This document shows positions 8,881 to 16,612 of a DNA stretch of 64,000 bases, piece by piece (position 1 is the first letter of the stretch; each line of letters opens with the position of its first letter). Under the pieces are notes generated by a model that had not been told where the DNA came from, ran no database searches, and worked only from the letters and a program-made list of their open reading frames with translations. A program made the translations under genes and the position numbers. The DNA is from Bacteroidales bacterium (GTDB lineage Bacteria > Bacteroidota > Bacteroidia > Bacteroidales > UBA932). The stretch is from NCBI GenBank assembly GCA_017535125.1, contig JAFXUS010000057.1, positions 62,001-126,000 of the forward strand, given 5' to 3'.

Positions 8881-9594
8881 TTACAGTCCGAGCAGGAAAG
8901 GCTCGATGCGGGGGAGGACGAGGTCGTGTCCTCTGGCGTTGAGGTGGGCCGTGTCGTCCGGACCCTGGAAGTACATGCGGCGGAAACCGCGGAAACGGAC
9001 GAAGATGCCGCTTCTGGTCGCGGCGTCAAAGACGGGGATGCCGAAGCTGCCGCAGACCTCCAGCATGGCCTGGACGGTCTCCCTGTACATCGGCTGCGGG
9101 ACGGCCCACGGAGTGACGAAACAGATCTTGGCTTCGGGATATTTCTCACGCAGACCTGCGCAGAGAACTGCCAGTTTCTCGCGGAAGAAATCCGTGTTTT
9201 CGCCGTACCGGTGCATCAGCACCGCGTCATTGTGCCCTCCGATGACCACGACGTAGTCGGCAGGGATGTCCGGCAGGTCCGTGTAGCGCTCATACATGGG
9301 CGGGCCGAACTGCTCCCTTTTCCATTCATAGGCAAGACAGTTGCCGTTTCGGCCCCAGTTGTGGTATTCCATGTTGTATTTGGCTGCCAGCTTGTAGTGC
9401 CAGGTCTCCTGGATGGGACAAGCGGAGTTCTGTACGTAGCTGTCGCCGAATACGATCATTGTCTTGCCGTAAAGGGGGGAAGTCAGGATGGCTGACGGGA
9501 CATCAAGGTTGTCTGTCGGCAGCATGACCAGCTGCTCCTGCGCGAATGCGGACAGTGTCAGCAACATGAAGAATATGATGGAAAACTTCTTCAT
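8881..9594 (-). CDS. Secreted SGNH/GDSL hydrolase
   Basis: 237 residues with an SPI signal (MKKFSIIFFMLLTLSAFA). SGNH blocks are visible: GDSYVQ (nucleophile Ser), a Gly in NWGRNGN, the Asn in GGHND, and the Asp/His pair in DTAHLNARGHD. Family members are esterases or deacetylases acting on lipids or glycans; the substrate is unknown here. The start at 9594 is chosen because the signal peptide begins there and the TATATTTG box lies 9 bases upstream. It is divergent from the nucleotidyltransferase gene and may edit acyl groups of the surface glycan (inference). Confidence 0.82.
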   Translation of the reverse strand: MKKFSIIFFMLLTLSAFAQEQLVMLPTDNLDVPSAILTSPLYGKTMIVFGDSYVQNSACPIQETWHYKLAAKYNMEYHNWGRNGNCLAYEWKREQFGPPMYERYTDLPDIPADYVVVIGGHNDAVLMHRYGENTDFFREKLAVLCAGLREKYPEAKICFVTPWAVPQPMYRETVQAMLEVCGSFGIPVFDAATRSGIFVRFRGFRRMYFQGPDDTAHLNARGHDLVLPRIEPFLLGL

Positions 9595-9603
9595 CCCGAA
9601 GCA

Positions 9604-9611
9604 CAAATATA
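9604..9611 (-). promoter_or_regulatory. -7 promoter element TATATTTG for the SGNH hydrolase gene
   Basis: Minus-strand TAnnTTTG match 9 bases before the ATG at 9594, giving a leader of only a few bases. It is back to back with the plus-strand promoter at 9623-9630. Confidence 0.6.
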
Positions 9612-9622
9612 CGAAAAATCCG

Positions 9623-9630
9623 TATCTTTG
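9623..9630 (+). promoter_or_regulatory. -7 promoter element TATCTTTG for the nucleotidyltransferase gene
   Basis: A plus-strand TAnnTTTG match with only AAAC between it and the ATG at 9635, so the transcript is likely leaderless. Confidence 0.6.
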
Positions 9631-9634
9631 AAAC

Positions 9635-10639
9635 ATGCCGGATTCTGTTTGGGATTCTTTTTTGTCGCTACTTCGTGCGGGCCTGTGGGAGCGGGACCTG
9701 CGTCTGTCGGCCGCGCCCGACACGGACGGCTGGGAACGGCTGCTGGAGCTGGGCCGCGGGCAGGCCGTGATGGGCCTGCTGCTTCGCGCGATGGCGCATC
9801 TGCCTGCGGAGCAGCGGCCGCCGGAGGCGCTGCAGCCGGTGCTGCGGGCGTGGGAGGAAGCCTTCTCCCGCGCGAACGCGCGCTACTCCCGCGTGCAGGG
9901 AGGGCTGCTGGCGCAGCTGACGGCCGCTGGGCTGCATCCCGTGGTGCAGAAGGGGAGCGCGGCGGCGAAATACTATGCGGACCCGTCCGTCCGGCAGGTG
10001 GGCGACATCGACCTCTTCCTCCCGGAAGGGGAATTCCGGCGCGCGCGAGCGCTGTTCCCGGACGCGCGGAAGGCCTCCGACGGCGCGGCCGTGTTTTCGC
10101 GTGACGGGGTGACGGTGGAGCTGCATCCGCGTTATTATGACGTCCATCTTTCCCCCGCAAAGCTCCCTCCGGTGGGCTCTCCCTGCGGGGAGATCCTGCT
10201 GCTCTCTTCGCATATTTTCAAGCACGCGATGGGCCCCGGACTAGGCTGCAAGCAGCTCTGCGACCTGACGATGGCGCTGACCCGCCTGGACGGGAAATAC
10301 GACAAGAACGAATTGCGCGAAGCGCTGAAACGCGCCGGCCTGCTGCGCTGGCATACGCTGCTCTGCTCGCTTCTGACGGCTGATTTCGGCCTTGATGCAT
10401 CCTGCTGTCTGCCCGGCTTCCGGGCCGTCGATCCCGCGCGGCTCCGCCGCATCGTCCGCGCAAGCGGCAATTTCGGCCGGTCGGACGGGAAATATCGGGA
10501 TTCCCGTGAGCGGGGGACGCTCGGAAAGAAAGCAGCCACCGCAGGGGCTTTCCTGCGGCGGCTGCCGTTCTCGTTATCTTTCGGTGCCCGTGAGACGCTC
10601 GCCACGATGTGGGGGCTGGCGCTGGGCAATCTGAAATAG
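9635..10639 (+). CDS. Nucleotidyltransferase family protein (NTP_transf_5-like)
   Basis: 334 residues. The core VQKGSAAAKYYADPSVRQVG followed by DIDLFLP matches the uncharacterised nucleotidyltransferase fold family (PF14907 type), in which GDIDLxV supplies the metal-binding acidic pair. Flanking helices are Arg/Leu rich. Such genes are common in or next to Bacteroidales capsule loci, but their substrate is not established. The start follows a TATCTTTG box by 4 bases. It ends 2 bases from the convergent lipoprotein gene. GC content is high even for this genome (many GCG/CGC codons). Confidence 0.8.
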   Translation: MPDSVWDSFLSLLRAGLWERDLRLSAAPDTDGWERLLELGRGQAVMGLLLRAMAHLPAEQRPPEALQPVLRAWEEAFSRANARYSRVQGGLLAQLTAAGLHPVVQKGSAAAKYYADPSVRQVGDIDLFLPEGEFRRARALFPDARKASDGAAVFSRDGVTVELHPRYYDVHLSPAKLPPVGSPCGEILLLSSHIFKHAMGPGLGCKQLCDLTMALTRLDGKYDKNELREALKRAGLLRWHTLLCSLLTADFGLDASCCLPGFRAVDPARLRRIVRASGNFGRSDGKYRDSRERGTLGKKAATAGAFLRRLPFSLSFGARETLATMWGLALGNLK

Positions 10640-10641
10640 GA

Positions 10642-13116
10642 CTACTGGTTCGTGAAGTTGAAATCCACGATCTTCCCCCAGTTGTTGATCGTATATGTGC
10701 TCCCAAGTCTCGGGCAGTTCCGCTTGGTCGCCACGACGCTCGTGGTGGGCGGATTGTTCCAGAGATTACAGTTGCCGCATCCCTTGATGGTCACGGAAGT
10801 CAGATTGGCGCAGGAATCAAAGTGCATTTCCTGCAGGCTTCCGGTGGGATCCATGACAAGATCGGTGAATCCGCTGCAATTGGTCAGGGAAACACTCCGG
10901 GTTGCATTGTAGCCGCTGGGCACGAAGACGGAAATGTCGTTGATGGCCGCGGGGAGATTCGTCAGGCTCACGTCCGCGAGAGCATGCGTGTTGGTCAATT
11001 CCAGCGTGGTCAGGGCGGGCGCGTTGAGCGAGAACGACGTAAGGCCGGATGAGCCCTGGCCGCCATTGAGCTTGAGTGTCCTGAGAATGGTGGAACTGTA
11101 ATTGAACGTGGTCATGCTGGTCGGATCCGACAAAATGATGCTCACCAGCGCGTCGTTGTCCGACAGCTCCAGGGTAGAAAGACTGGTGGCGTTGGACCAG
11201 TTGATTTCCGTCAGGGAATCGCAGTTGGTCATCGTGTAGCGGAGCACGGCACGGGTCGGGAAGACCAGCTCGGTGAGCACGGGCAGATTGACCAGTTCGG
11301 CGATTTCGATGGCCGGGGACTGGCTGTCAATCACGATTGAGCGGAGATGAGGCTTGTCGTGTACAATCAGGCGCGAGAGTTGCTGAGCGTCCCTGATCTC
11401 GATGGACTCGAGGGCTGCACAGTCGGATACGTCCAGATCCGGCAGGGACTGCGCCTTGTTGATGTAGAGCCTCGTCAGGGAAGAGCAGCCGGTGAGGTTG
11501 AGGTTGGTGAGCTGGTAGGCCAGTTCGACTTCCAGGGTGTCCAGTTTGGAACAATTGCTCACGTCAAGGTTCTGCAGGGCGCCGATCTGGCCGAAGTGGG
11601 CGATTTCCAAGTCCGGACAGTTGACCAGGGTGAAGGTGTGGAGGTTGCTGTTCGCCTGGTCCTCACCGACGTGGATCTCCCGCAGGATGGTAAGGTTCTC
11701 GAGCGTCACGGTCTGCAGGGACCGGGATTCAATCGAGACGGTCTCGGTCAGCGGGCAATCGACGACGCTGACGTGCTGGATGGCCGGGGCGGAGACGATG
11801 TCGAGCGTCTTGAAGTGCTGCAGGCCTTCGATGTTGACGGTGTTGATGGAGCTGGCCTCGCCGGAGACGGAATTGTCGATGGTCAGGGACTCCAGATTGA
11901 CGAAAGCGTACATGCCGCTGACGTAGTTGACGAGGCTGACGCCGTGGTCTTCGGTGATGACGACCTCGCGGACGTTCAGAATCTGCTGATATATCTCCTG
12001 CGGATCCACGGGATTGCCGTCCTTGTCCACCAGTTCGCCTGCGCCGTTCACGTCATAGAGGTCCTCGAATGCGTTGGCGAGCACGACCGCGATGACCGGC
12101 GTGATCTCGACTTCCATCGCACCCTTGCTGAAGCCGAGGTTGATACGGTGCTGCTTGCAGGCCGCGAAGCTGATGTATTCATCATTCTGCTTGAGGGCGA
12201 GCGATTTGGTCTGCGTGCCCTCGTTGTCGGAATAATTACACGAAAGCGTGAGGTTGGTCAGCTGGGTAGGCAGGCAGAAGATGCTGAACGTGACGCCTTC
12301 GCCGCTTTGCAGCACCTGGTTGATGCCGGTGGTGACCGTATTGCCAGTACTCGAGGCGACCACGGAAGTGGTCACGGCTGTCGCCTGTGCAAGATCCGCG
12401 ATCGGGGCGGTGAAACTGCCGCACAGGTCGTCCGTGGTGGAGTGCAGGGAGCAGTTGTTGATCGTGATCGTGTTCTCGGTATCGTTGGTCAGCGTGATCT
12501 GGAAGGCCGTGAAAGCCGGGTAATAGAGGAGATTGACCAGGCTGCTGTTGGCGTTTATGCCGGAGGTGTAGGACACCATCGGGTAGGACCCGTTGACGGG
12601 GTCCAGGATCTTGACGACGCTGCCGCTGGGCTGTTTGACGGCAAGCTGCAGGGTCGTCGAGGAGGGAATCGTGGCGGAAATGGACTGGAGCTGGTTGTCT
12701 GCCATGGCCGAAGCCGGATAGACGGACCAGAAGCTGGCGGTGCCGGAGGCGCCGTCGATCCATCGCAGACCGCTGTCTTCATTGCCGCCGATGACGGTGG
12801 ACTTGCGGCTGATCGTGCCCTGGGTGGCGGTGACGTCGCCATTCATCGGGGTCACGTCATAATCGGCGAAGTGGCGGCCGAGGAGGGTGATGGCGTTGTC
12901 GCTGGAGATGCGGACATCGTCCGTTCCCTGCCAGAGGATCTGCTGGTACCCGTTGACGTCAACGCCGTAAATGGCCTTCGTTCCGACGGAGTAGGCGGCG
13001 GAAAATTTGAGGTCTTTGGATTCCGAAAGAGCATCCTTCCAGCATCCCGTAAGCGTCAGCGCGGCGGCGATGACGCAGAGAGCGGTCCATGTGGAGATGG
13101 GCTTGGACAGTTTCAT
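10642..13116 (-). CDS. Large surface lipoprotein: fimbrillin-like N-terminus plus leucine-rich repeats
   Basis: 824 residues. The SPII signal ends in LTLTGC with the lipidated Cys at 25. Residues about 33-380 show the Mfa/fimbrillin-like start (KFSAAYSVGTKAIYG, then WQGTDDVRISSD) and a beta-rich pattern. From about residue 420 to 800 there are tandem BspA-like leucine-rich repeats such as LQNLDVSNCSKLDTLEV and LTNLNLTGCSSLTRLYI, spaced about 22 residues. It is probably an exposed adhesin. The start at 13116 is set by the signal peptide; an upstream extension would overlap the 59-codon gene in another frame. It lies in the same direction as, and downstream of, the UpxY-like gene. Confidence 0.82.
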   Translation of the reverse strand: MKLSKPISTWTALCVIAAALTLTGCWKDALSESKDLKFSAAYSVGTKAIYGVDVNGYQQILWQGTDDVRISSDNAITLLGRHFADYDVTPMNGDVTATQGTISRKSTVIGGNEDSGLRWIDGASGTASFWSVYPASAMADNQLQSISATIPSSTTLQLAVKQPSGSVVKILDPVNGSYPMVSYTSGINANSSLVNLLYYPAFTAFQITLTNDTENTITINNCSLHSTTDDLCGSFTAPIADLAQATAVTTSVVASSTGNTVTTGINQVLQSGEGVTFSIFCLPTQLTNLTLSCNYSDNEGTQTKSLALKQNDEYISFAACKQHRINLGFSKGAMEVEITPVIAVVLANAFEDLYDVNGAGELVDKDGNPVDPQEIYQQILNVREVVITEDHGVSLVNYVSGMYAFVNLESLTIDNSVSGEASSINTVNIEGLQHFKTLDIVSAPAIQHVSVVDCPLTETVSIESRSLQTVTLENLTILREIHVGEDQANSNLHTFTLVNCPDLEIAHFGQIGALQNLDVSNCSKLDTLEVELAYQLTNLNLTGCSSLTRLYINKAQSLPDLDVSDCAALESIEIRDAQQLSRLIVHDKPHLRSIVIDSQSPAIEIAELVNLPVLTELVFPTRAVLRYTMTNCDSLTEINWSNATSLSTLELSDNDALVSIILSDPTSMTTFNYSSTILRTLKLNGGQGSSGLTSFSLNAPALTTLELTNTHALADVSLTNLPAAINDISVFVPSGYNATRSVSLTNCSGFTDLVMDPTGSLQEMHFDSCANLTSVTIKGCGNCNLWNNPPTTSVVATKRNCPRLGSTYTINNWGKIVDFNFTNQ

Positions 13117-13129
13117 GTTTAGGCGAGGA

Positions 13130-13309
13130 TTATTCCCAGTTCTGGTTGAAGCTGGAATCAGAAAAATCGTAGGTTTGTATCTCCTGTCCCTTGGTCTCGA
13201 CGGTGGTTGAATCTTCCACGACGACGGAGGCCCCCAGGATCTCGGCTTCGAGTTCCAGGGCAAGGTCGTCCAGGACGACCGGCGCAGTGTAGGTAAGTTT
13301 CTTGCTCAT
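13130..13309 (-). CDS. Small 59-residue protein of unknown function
   Basis: ATG at 13309, TAA at 13132-13130. The protein starts MSKKLTYTAPVVLDDLALEL and is acidic after a short basic start, without a signal or membrane segment. It lies 22 bases after the UpxY-like gene and 13 bases before the LRR lipoprotein start, all on the same strand, so the three are likely cotranscribed. No family is recognised. The KLTYxAP start resembles short acidic peptides seen near Bacteroidales surface-protein genes, but this is only a resemblance. Confidence 0.6.
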   Translation of the reverse strand: MSKKLTYTAPVVLDDLALELEAEILGASVVVEDSTTVETKGQEIQTYDFSDSSFNQNWE

Positions 13310-13331
13310 ATAATCTTATACGATTTTATTG

Positions 13332-13850
13332 TCAAATAGTTTCAAGCCAGGCGCGGGGCACGTCGGCGCGGGCGAACCAGCTGCCGAGCAGCTCCACGAC
13401 CACGTAGGTGCGCCCGCGGAACTCGAGTACGCGCCCTTCGACGCCGCTCAGGATGCCTTTGGTCACGCGTACCCGGTCGCCGAGGGCGAGGGGACGGTCC
13501 AGCAGGCCGCCTTCCGAGGTGGAAAGGTCGAGCACGCGCCGGAAATCCTCCATCTGCTTGTCGGGCACGACGAGCAGGGTCCTCGTGGCGGGATCGATCA
13601 TATAGCGGACCGGAACGCCCTGCTCGTTCGCGAGCGCGCAGGCCTGCTGCTTGGTGGTACGGACAAAAATCATACCCGGGATCAGCGGCTTCTCGTATTT
13701 CGCGCGTCCGCGCGTACGGGAACGAAGCTCTGTCGGGAGGAAGCTCTCCGTCCCGAGTCGGCCGAGACGCTCGCGCACGCCCAATTCCGCCCCGCAGCGC
13801 GTGTGCGCGGCGAACCAGCAGGTCTGATGTGTGCGTGCGGCGTTCTCCAT
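13332..13850 (-). CDS. UpxY-like NusG paralogue, polysaccharide operon antiterminator
   Basis: 172 residues. The NGN domain begins CWFAAHTRCGAELGVRERL with FLPTELRSR and PLIPGMIFVRT, and a C-terminal KOW motif follows (GDRVRVTKGILSGVEGRV, about residues 122-140). This is the layout of UpxY proteins, which bind RNA polymerase in the leader of capsule operons and stop premature termination. It lies 4 bases after the sugar transferase gene, so here it is the second gene rather than the first of the unit. It likely acts on its own transcript. Confidence 0.88.
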   Translation of the reverse strand: MENAARTHQTCWFAAHTRCGAELGVRERLGRLGTESFLPTELRSRTRGRAKYEKPLIPGMIFVRTTKQQACALANEQGVPVRYMIDPATRTLLVVPDKQMEDFRRVLDLSTSEGGLLDRPLALGDRVRVTKGILSGVEGRVLEFRGRTYVVVELLGSWFARADVPRAWLETI

Positions 13851-13854
13851 GGTC

Positions 13855-15189
13855 TTAGAATTTCTTGCCTCCGGCGATGCGCAGGAAGGTCTGCCCCAGC
13901 ACCCGCATGTCGAACCACACGGAGTGGTTGCGCAGGTAGTAGAGGTCGAGGTCCAGGCGCGTCAGCATCTTCTCGAGGGTGTCGGTATATCCGTTGTAGA
14001 GGGTCGCGTAGCTCGTGACCCCGGGACGGATCTGATAGAGGTACCGGTATCGCGGATTTCTCTCCATGATACGGTCGATGTAGTATTGGCGCTCCGGGCG
14101 GTAGCCGATGAAGGACATGTCGCCGCGGAAGACGTTCCAGAGCTGCGGAAGCTCGTCCAGGTGGTGCTGGCGCAGGAATTTACCCACGCGCGTCAGGCGT
14201 GGATCGTCGTCGCCGGTATAAAGCCGCGGGATGCCCATGGCCTCGGCGTCGCGCCGCATGGAGCGGAACTTGAGGATGTAGAACGGGCGTCCGCCCTTGC
14301 CGATACGCTCCTGGGAATATATAACGGGACTGCCGTCCTCAATGAGAACGGCCAGTGCACAAAGGATGATCAACGGTAGAAATATGATCAAAAAAATCCC
14401 GGACAGAACGACGTCGAAACTTCGTTTTACGAACTTCCCGAGGGCGCCCATCTTGCTCTCCGCGGGGATACTTTCCGACTCTCCGCCGCCGCTTCCGCCT
14501 TCGGGGTCTCCGGAATTTCCTTTCGGGAACAGGATACAGTCAATGCCGCCCAGGCGCCATTGCAGGGCGTCCAGCGCGGCGTCATCAGCGACATAGTAAA
14601 TGATGAATCCCCGGATGAGCTTCCTGTCCATCTCCGGTCTTCTGGAGATCAGGCCGAGCAGGTTGTAGCGGCCGGTCTGCTGGGCGCTCTCCGCAAAGAG
14701 TGCGGCTTCGTCGTCATCCCCGAAGACGAGGGTGTTCGGCCGCGAGGACAACTCCTTCATCTCCAGCGTCTCTTCGCGAAGTCGCGCGAGCGTGCTGCGA
14801 ACGATGAAAATCGCCATGGATGAGAACAAGGTGTCGGAGATGATGGCCAATACGATGAAGGCAGGCTGCGTGAAGCCGCCCCTGTCCGTCAGCATCAGGA
14901 TGGTCATGCCGATTTCCTTCACCAGGACGGTGAGGAAGAGGCGGTCCGTGGAAAAATTGGCACCCTCGATGCTCACGACGCGGAAACTGCCGGAAATCAA
15001 CAGCCCCAACAGGGTGAAAACCATCGCACAGCCAACGAAGATGGCGAAATGGGTGGCGAAGCCGTAGATCGGATTGGCGAGCCAGCGGACGAGCAGGAAT
15101 GCAAAAAAGGACCCAAGGCACGATAAGAACGTGTCCTGCAGGATGGTAGATCTCCACCATGCCCGTGCCTTATTTAGTCTGGCCGGCAT
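13855..15189 (-). CDS. Initiating polyprenyl-phosphate sugar-phosphate transferase (WcaJ/WbaP type)
   Basis: 444 residues. Four or five N-terminal membrane segments precede a CoA-binding-like middle part (NTLVFGDDDEAALFAESA) and the bacterial sugar transferase domain at about 250-440. The domain shows KRSFDVVLSGIFLIIFLPL, YSQERIGKGGRPFYILKFRS, DELPQLWNVFRGDMSFIG and RPERQYY. It transfers a sugar-1-phosphate to undecaprenyl phosphate, the first step of repeat-unit assembly at the inner membrane. A Gly/Ser/Glu-rich linker near residue 230 separates the halves. Its promoter is at 15221-15228. Confidence 0.9.
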   Translation of the reverse strand: MPARLNKARAWWRSTILQDTFLSCLGSFFAFLLVRWLANPIYGFATHFAIFVGCAMVFTLLGLLISGSFRVVSIEGANFSTDRLFLTVLVKEIGMTILMLTDRGGFTQPAFIVLAIISDTLFSSMAIFIVRSTLARLREETLEMKELSSRPNTLVFGDDDEAALFAESAQQTGRYNLLGLISRRPEMDRKLIRGFIIYYVADDAALDALQWRLGGIDCILFPKGNSGDPEGGSGGGESESIPAESKMGALGKFVKRSFDVVLSGIFLIIFLPLIILCALAVLIEDGSPVIYSQERIGKGGRPFYILKFRSMRRDAEAMGIPRLYTGDDDPRLTRVGKFLRQHHLDELPQLWNVFRGDMSFIGYRPERQYYIDRIMERNPRYRYLYQIRPGVTSYATLYNGYTDTLEKMLTRLDLDLYYLRNHSVWFDMRVLGQTFLRIAGGKKF

Positions 15190-15220
15190 AATTTTTTGTG
15201 TTTTTCTTTATGTGGTCCAG

Positions 15221-15228
15221 CAAATATA
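15221..15228 (-). promoter_or_regulatory. -7 promoter element TATATTTG for the sugar transferase/UpxY unit
   Basis: Minus-strand TAnnTTTG match with an A/T-rich leader of about 27 bases before the ATG at 15189. Confidence 0.65.
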
Positions 15229-15270
15229 TGCATTTTTACTGAAAGTGCGCGCGTATTCCCCAATATAAAT

Positions 15271-15301
15271 AAAAAAAACAGGCCGAATCGACCTGTTTTT
15301 C
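15271..15301 (-). terminator. Intrinsic terminator of the rpsF-rpsR-rplI operon
   Basis: On the minus strand AACAGG and CCTGTT pair around a 9-base loop with extra inner pairing, followed by eight T. It lies 24 bases past the rplI stop. Confidence 0.8.
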
Positions 15302-15324
15302 TGTAAGTATTTGCCGGAAACGGA

Positions 15325-15777
15325 TTATTCCGCGGCGGCTTCGGCTTCCACGAGGACCTTGACCTTGGCGAAGACGCCCTTGTAGCACTTCACCTTGCCT
15401 TCGAACTCGCCGGTCTCCTTGATCTCAGGAACGGTGACGTTCTTCTTGTCCACCTCGATGCCGGCGGCGGCGAGGGCCTCGGCCACCTGGGCGGCGGTCA
15501 CGGCGCCGTAGAGCTTGCCGCTCTCGCCGACCTTGGCGGTGAGCTTCACTTCCACGGCCTCGATCTTGGCAGCGGCGGCCTGCGCGTCAGCGACGAGCTT
15601 GGCCTCTTTGTGGGCGCGCTGGCGAAGGGTCTCGGCGTGCTGCTTGAGCGCGGACGGGGTGCCGACGGTGGCGTAACCCTGCGGAACGAGATAATTGAGC
15701 GCGTAACCGGTCTTGACTTCTACCACATCTCCGGCCTCGCCGAGATTGGCAACTTCTTTCTTGAGAATGATCTTCAT
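15325..15777 (-). CDS. rplI: 50S ribosomal protein L9
   Basis: 150 residues with the L9 N-terminal RNA-binding signature MKIILKKEVANLGEAGDVVE and GYALNYLVPQGYA. A long connecting helix (about 45-75, Ala/Lys/Glu-rich) and a C-terminal domain follow. It binds 23S rRNA domain V. It is the last gene of the S6-S18-L9 operon, with a short gap after rpsR and a terminator just downstream. The Ala/Glu-rich tail is slightly longer than usual. Confidence 0.97.
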   Translation of the reverse strand: MKIILKKEVANLGEAGDVVEVKTGYALNYLVPQGYATVGTPSALKQHAETLRQRAHKEAKLVADAQAAAAKIEAVEVKLTAKVGESGKLYGAVTAAQVAEALAAAGIEVDKKNVTVPEIKETGEFEGKVKCYKGVFAKVKVLVEAEAAAE

Positions 15778-15787
15778 AACGCTTCAA

Positions 15788-16054
15788 TTATTTGAGGAGG
15801 TCGGTGACATACGGGAGCAACGCGATGGAGCGGGCACGCTTGACGGCCTGGGCAACCTTGCGCTGGAACTTGAGGGAAGTACCCGTGATGCGGCGGGGAA
15901 GGATCTTGCCCTGCTCGTTGAGGAACTTCTTGAGGAACTCGGCGTCCTTGTAATCGACATACTTGATGCCGGCTTTCTTGAAGCGGCAGTATTTCTTCTT
16001 GCGAACCTCTACGGTAGGAGGGTTCAGATAACGGATTTCGTTGTTGTTTGCCAT
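15788..16054 (-). CDS. rpsR: 30S ribosomal protein S18
   Basis: 88 residues, basic, with the S18 core [20 protein letters not shown] and [20 protein letters not shown]. It pairs with S6 on the 30S platform. It lies 15 bases after rpsF with a strong purine-rich ribosome binding site (AGGAGG) in that gap, and 10 bases before rplI. Confidence 0.97.
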   Translation of the reverse strand: MANNNEIRYLNPPTVEVRKKKYCRFKKAGIKYVDYKDAEFLKKFLNEQGKILPRRITGTSLKFQRKVAQAVKRARSIALLPYVTDLLK

Positions 16055-16069
16055 AATGATTCCTCCTGA

Positions 16070-16483
16070 TTATTCTTCGGTTTCAATCTCTTCGGCTTCG
16101 GCCTTGGGGGCCTCTTCCTGCTGGGGAGCGGCGGCTGCGGCAGCGGCCTTGGCGGCGCGCGTCTGGCGGCGGTGCTCGGCGTAGGCGACGGCGTTCTTGT
16201 CGAGGGCCACGGTGAGGTAGCGCAGGATGCGCTCGTCGCGGTGGTACTGGGTCTCGAGGGTACCGACGAACTGCGGGTCGGCCTTGAATTCAATCAGGTA
16301 ATAGAATCCTGACGTCTTGTGCTGGATGGGGTAAGCGAGCTGCTTGAGACCCCAGTCCTCTTCGTACACGATCTCGCCGCCGTTGTCACGGATCAGCTGG
16401 GTGTACTTGGCAACCGCTTCCTTCATCTGGGTGTCAGACAAAACGGGAGTTGCAATGAAAACGGTTTCGTACTGTTTGATCAT
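16070..16483 (-). CDS. rpsF: 30S ribosomal protein S6
   Basis: 137 residues from the ATG at 16483 (MIKQYETVFIATPVLSD), the conserved S6 start; an open frame further upstream is leader sequence. The core LKQLAYPIQHKTSGFYYLIE is diagnostic. The tail is an Ala- and Glu-rich extension of about 30 residues, low complexity, as in other Bacteroidetes S6 proteins. It is the first gene of the operon and binds S18 and 16S rRNA. A hairpin sits in its leader at 16508-16530. Confidence 0.96.
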   Translation of the reverse strand: MIKQYETVFIATPVLSDTQMKEAVAKYTQLIRDNGGEIVYEEDWGLKQLAYPIQHKTSGFYYLIEFKADPQFVGTLETQYHRDERILRYLTVALDKNAVAYAEHRRQTRAAKAAAAAAAPQQEEAPKAEAEEIETEE

Positions 16484-16507
16484 TTTGTTAATTGTTAAGT
16501 AAAAAAT

Positions 16508-16530
16508 ACAGTCCCTTTTACAAAGGGGCT
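16508..16530 (-). promoter_or_regulatory. Leader hairpin of the rpsF operon, possible autoregulatory or attenuator element
   Basis: At the very 5' end of the predicted mRNA, CAG.CCCTTT pairs with AAAGGG.CTG around a short loop and is followed by a U-rich run. S6-S18 complexes are known to regulate their own operons through leader RNA in many phyla; whether this hairpin is that element is not certain. Confidence 0.4.
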
Positions 16531-16538
16531 GCAAAGAT
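16531..16538 (-). promoter_or_regulatory. -7 promoter element TATCTTTG for rpsF-rpsR-rplI
   Basis: Minus-strand TAnnTTTG match about 48 bases before the rpsF ATG. Confidence 0.65.
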
Positions 16539-16565
16539 AGACAAATATTTTGTAAATACAAAAAG

Positions 16566-16586
16566 ATTCCCGATCGGGTCGGGAAT
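16566..16586. repeat. Dispersed 8-5-8 palindromic repeat (copy 2), terminator-like
   Basis: Arms ATTCCCGA and TCGGGAAT around a 5-base loop. A further half copy (TCGGGAATGAC) lies at 16600-16610. On the minus strand, downstream of the AraC-type gene, the hairpin is followed by TCTTTTTG, so it could terminate that transcript before the rpsF promoter. Confidence 0.6.
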
Positions 16587-16612
16587 GACGGCGGGAAAGT
16601 CGGGAATGACGG

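Noticed and set aside
11347..13122. Plus-strand 591-codon frame opposite the LRR lipoprotein
   Set aside because: The minus strand has a signal peptide and regular LRRs; the plus frame has neither a family match nor a promoter.
16070..16200. Ala/Glu-rich low-complexity tail of S6 as a separate repeat
   Set aside because: It is in frame with rpsF and matches the extended S6 tails common in Bacteroidetes.
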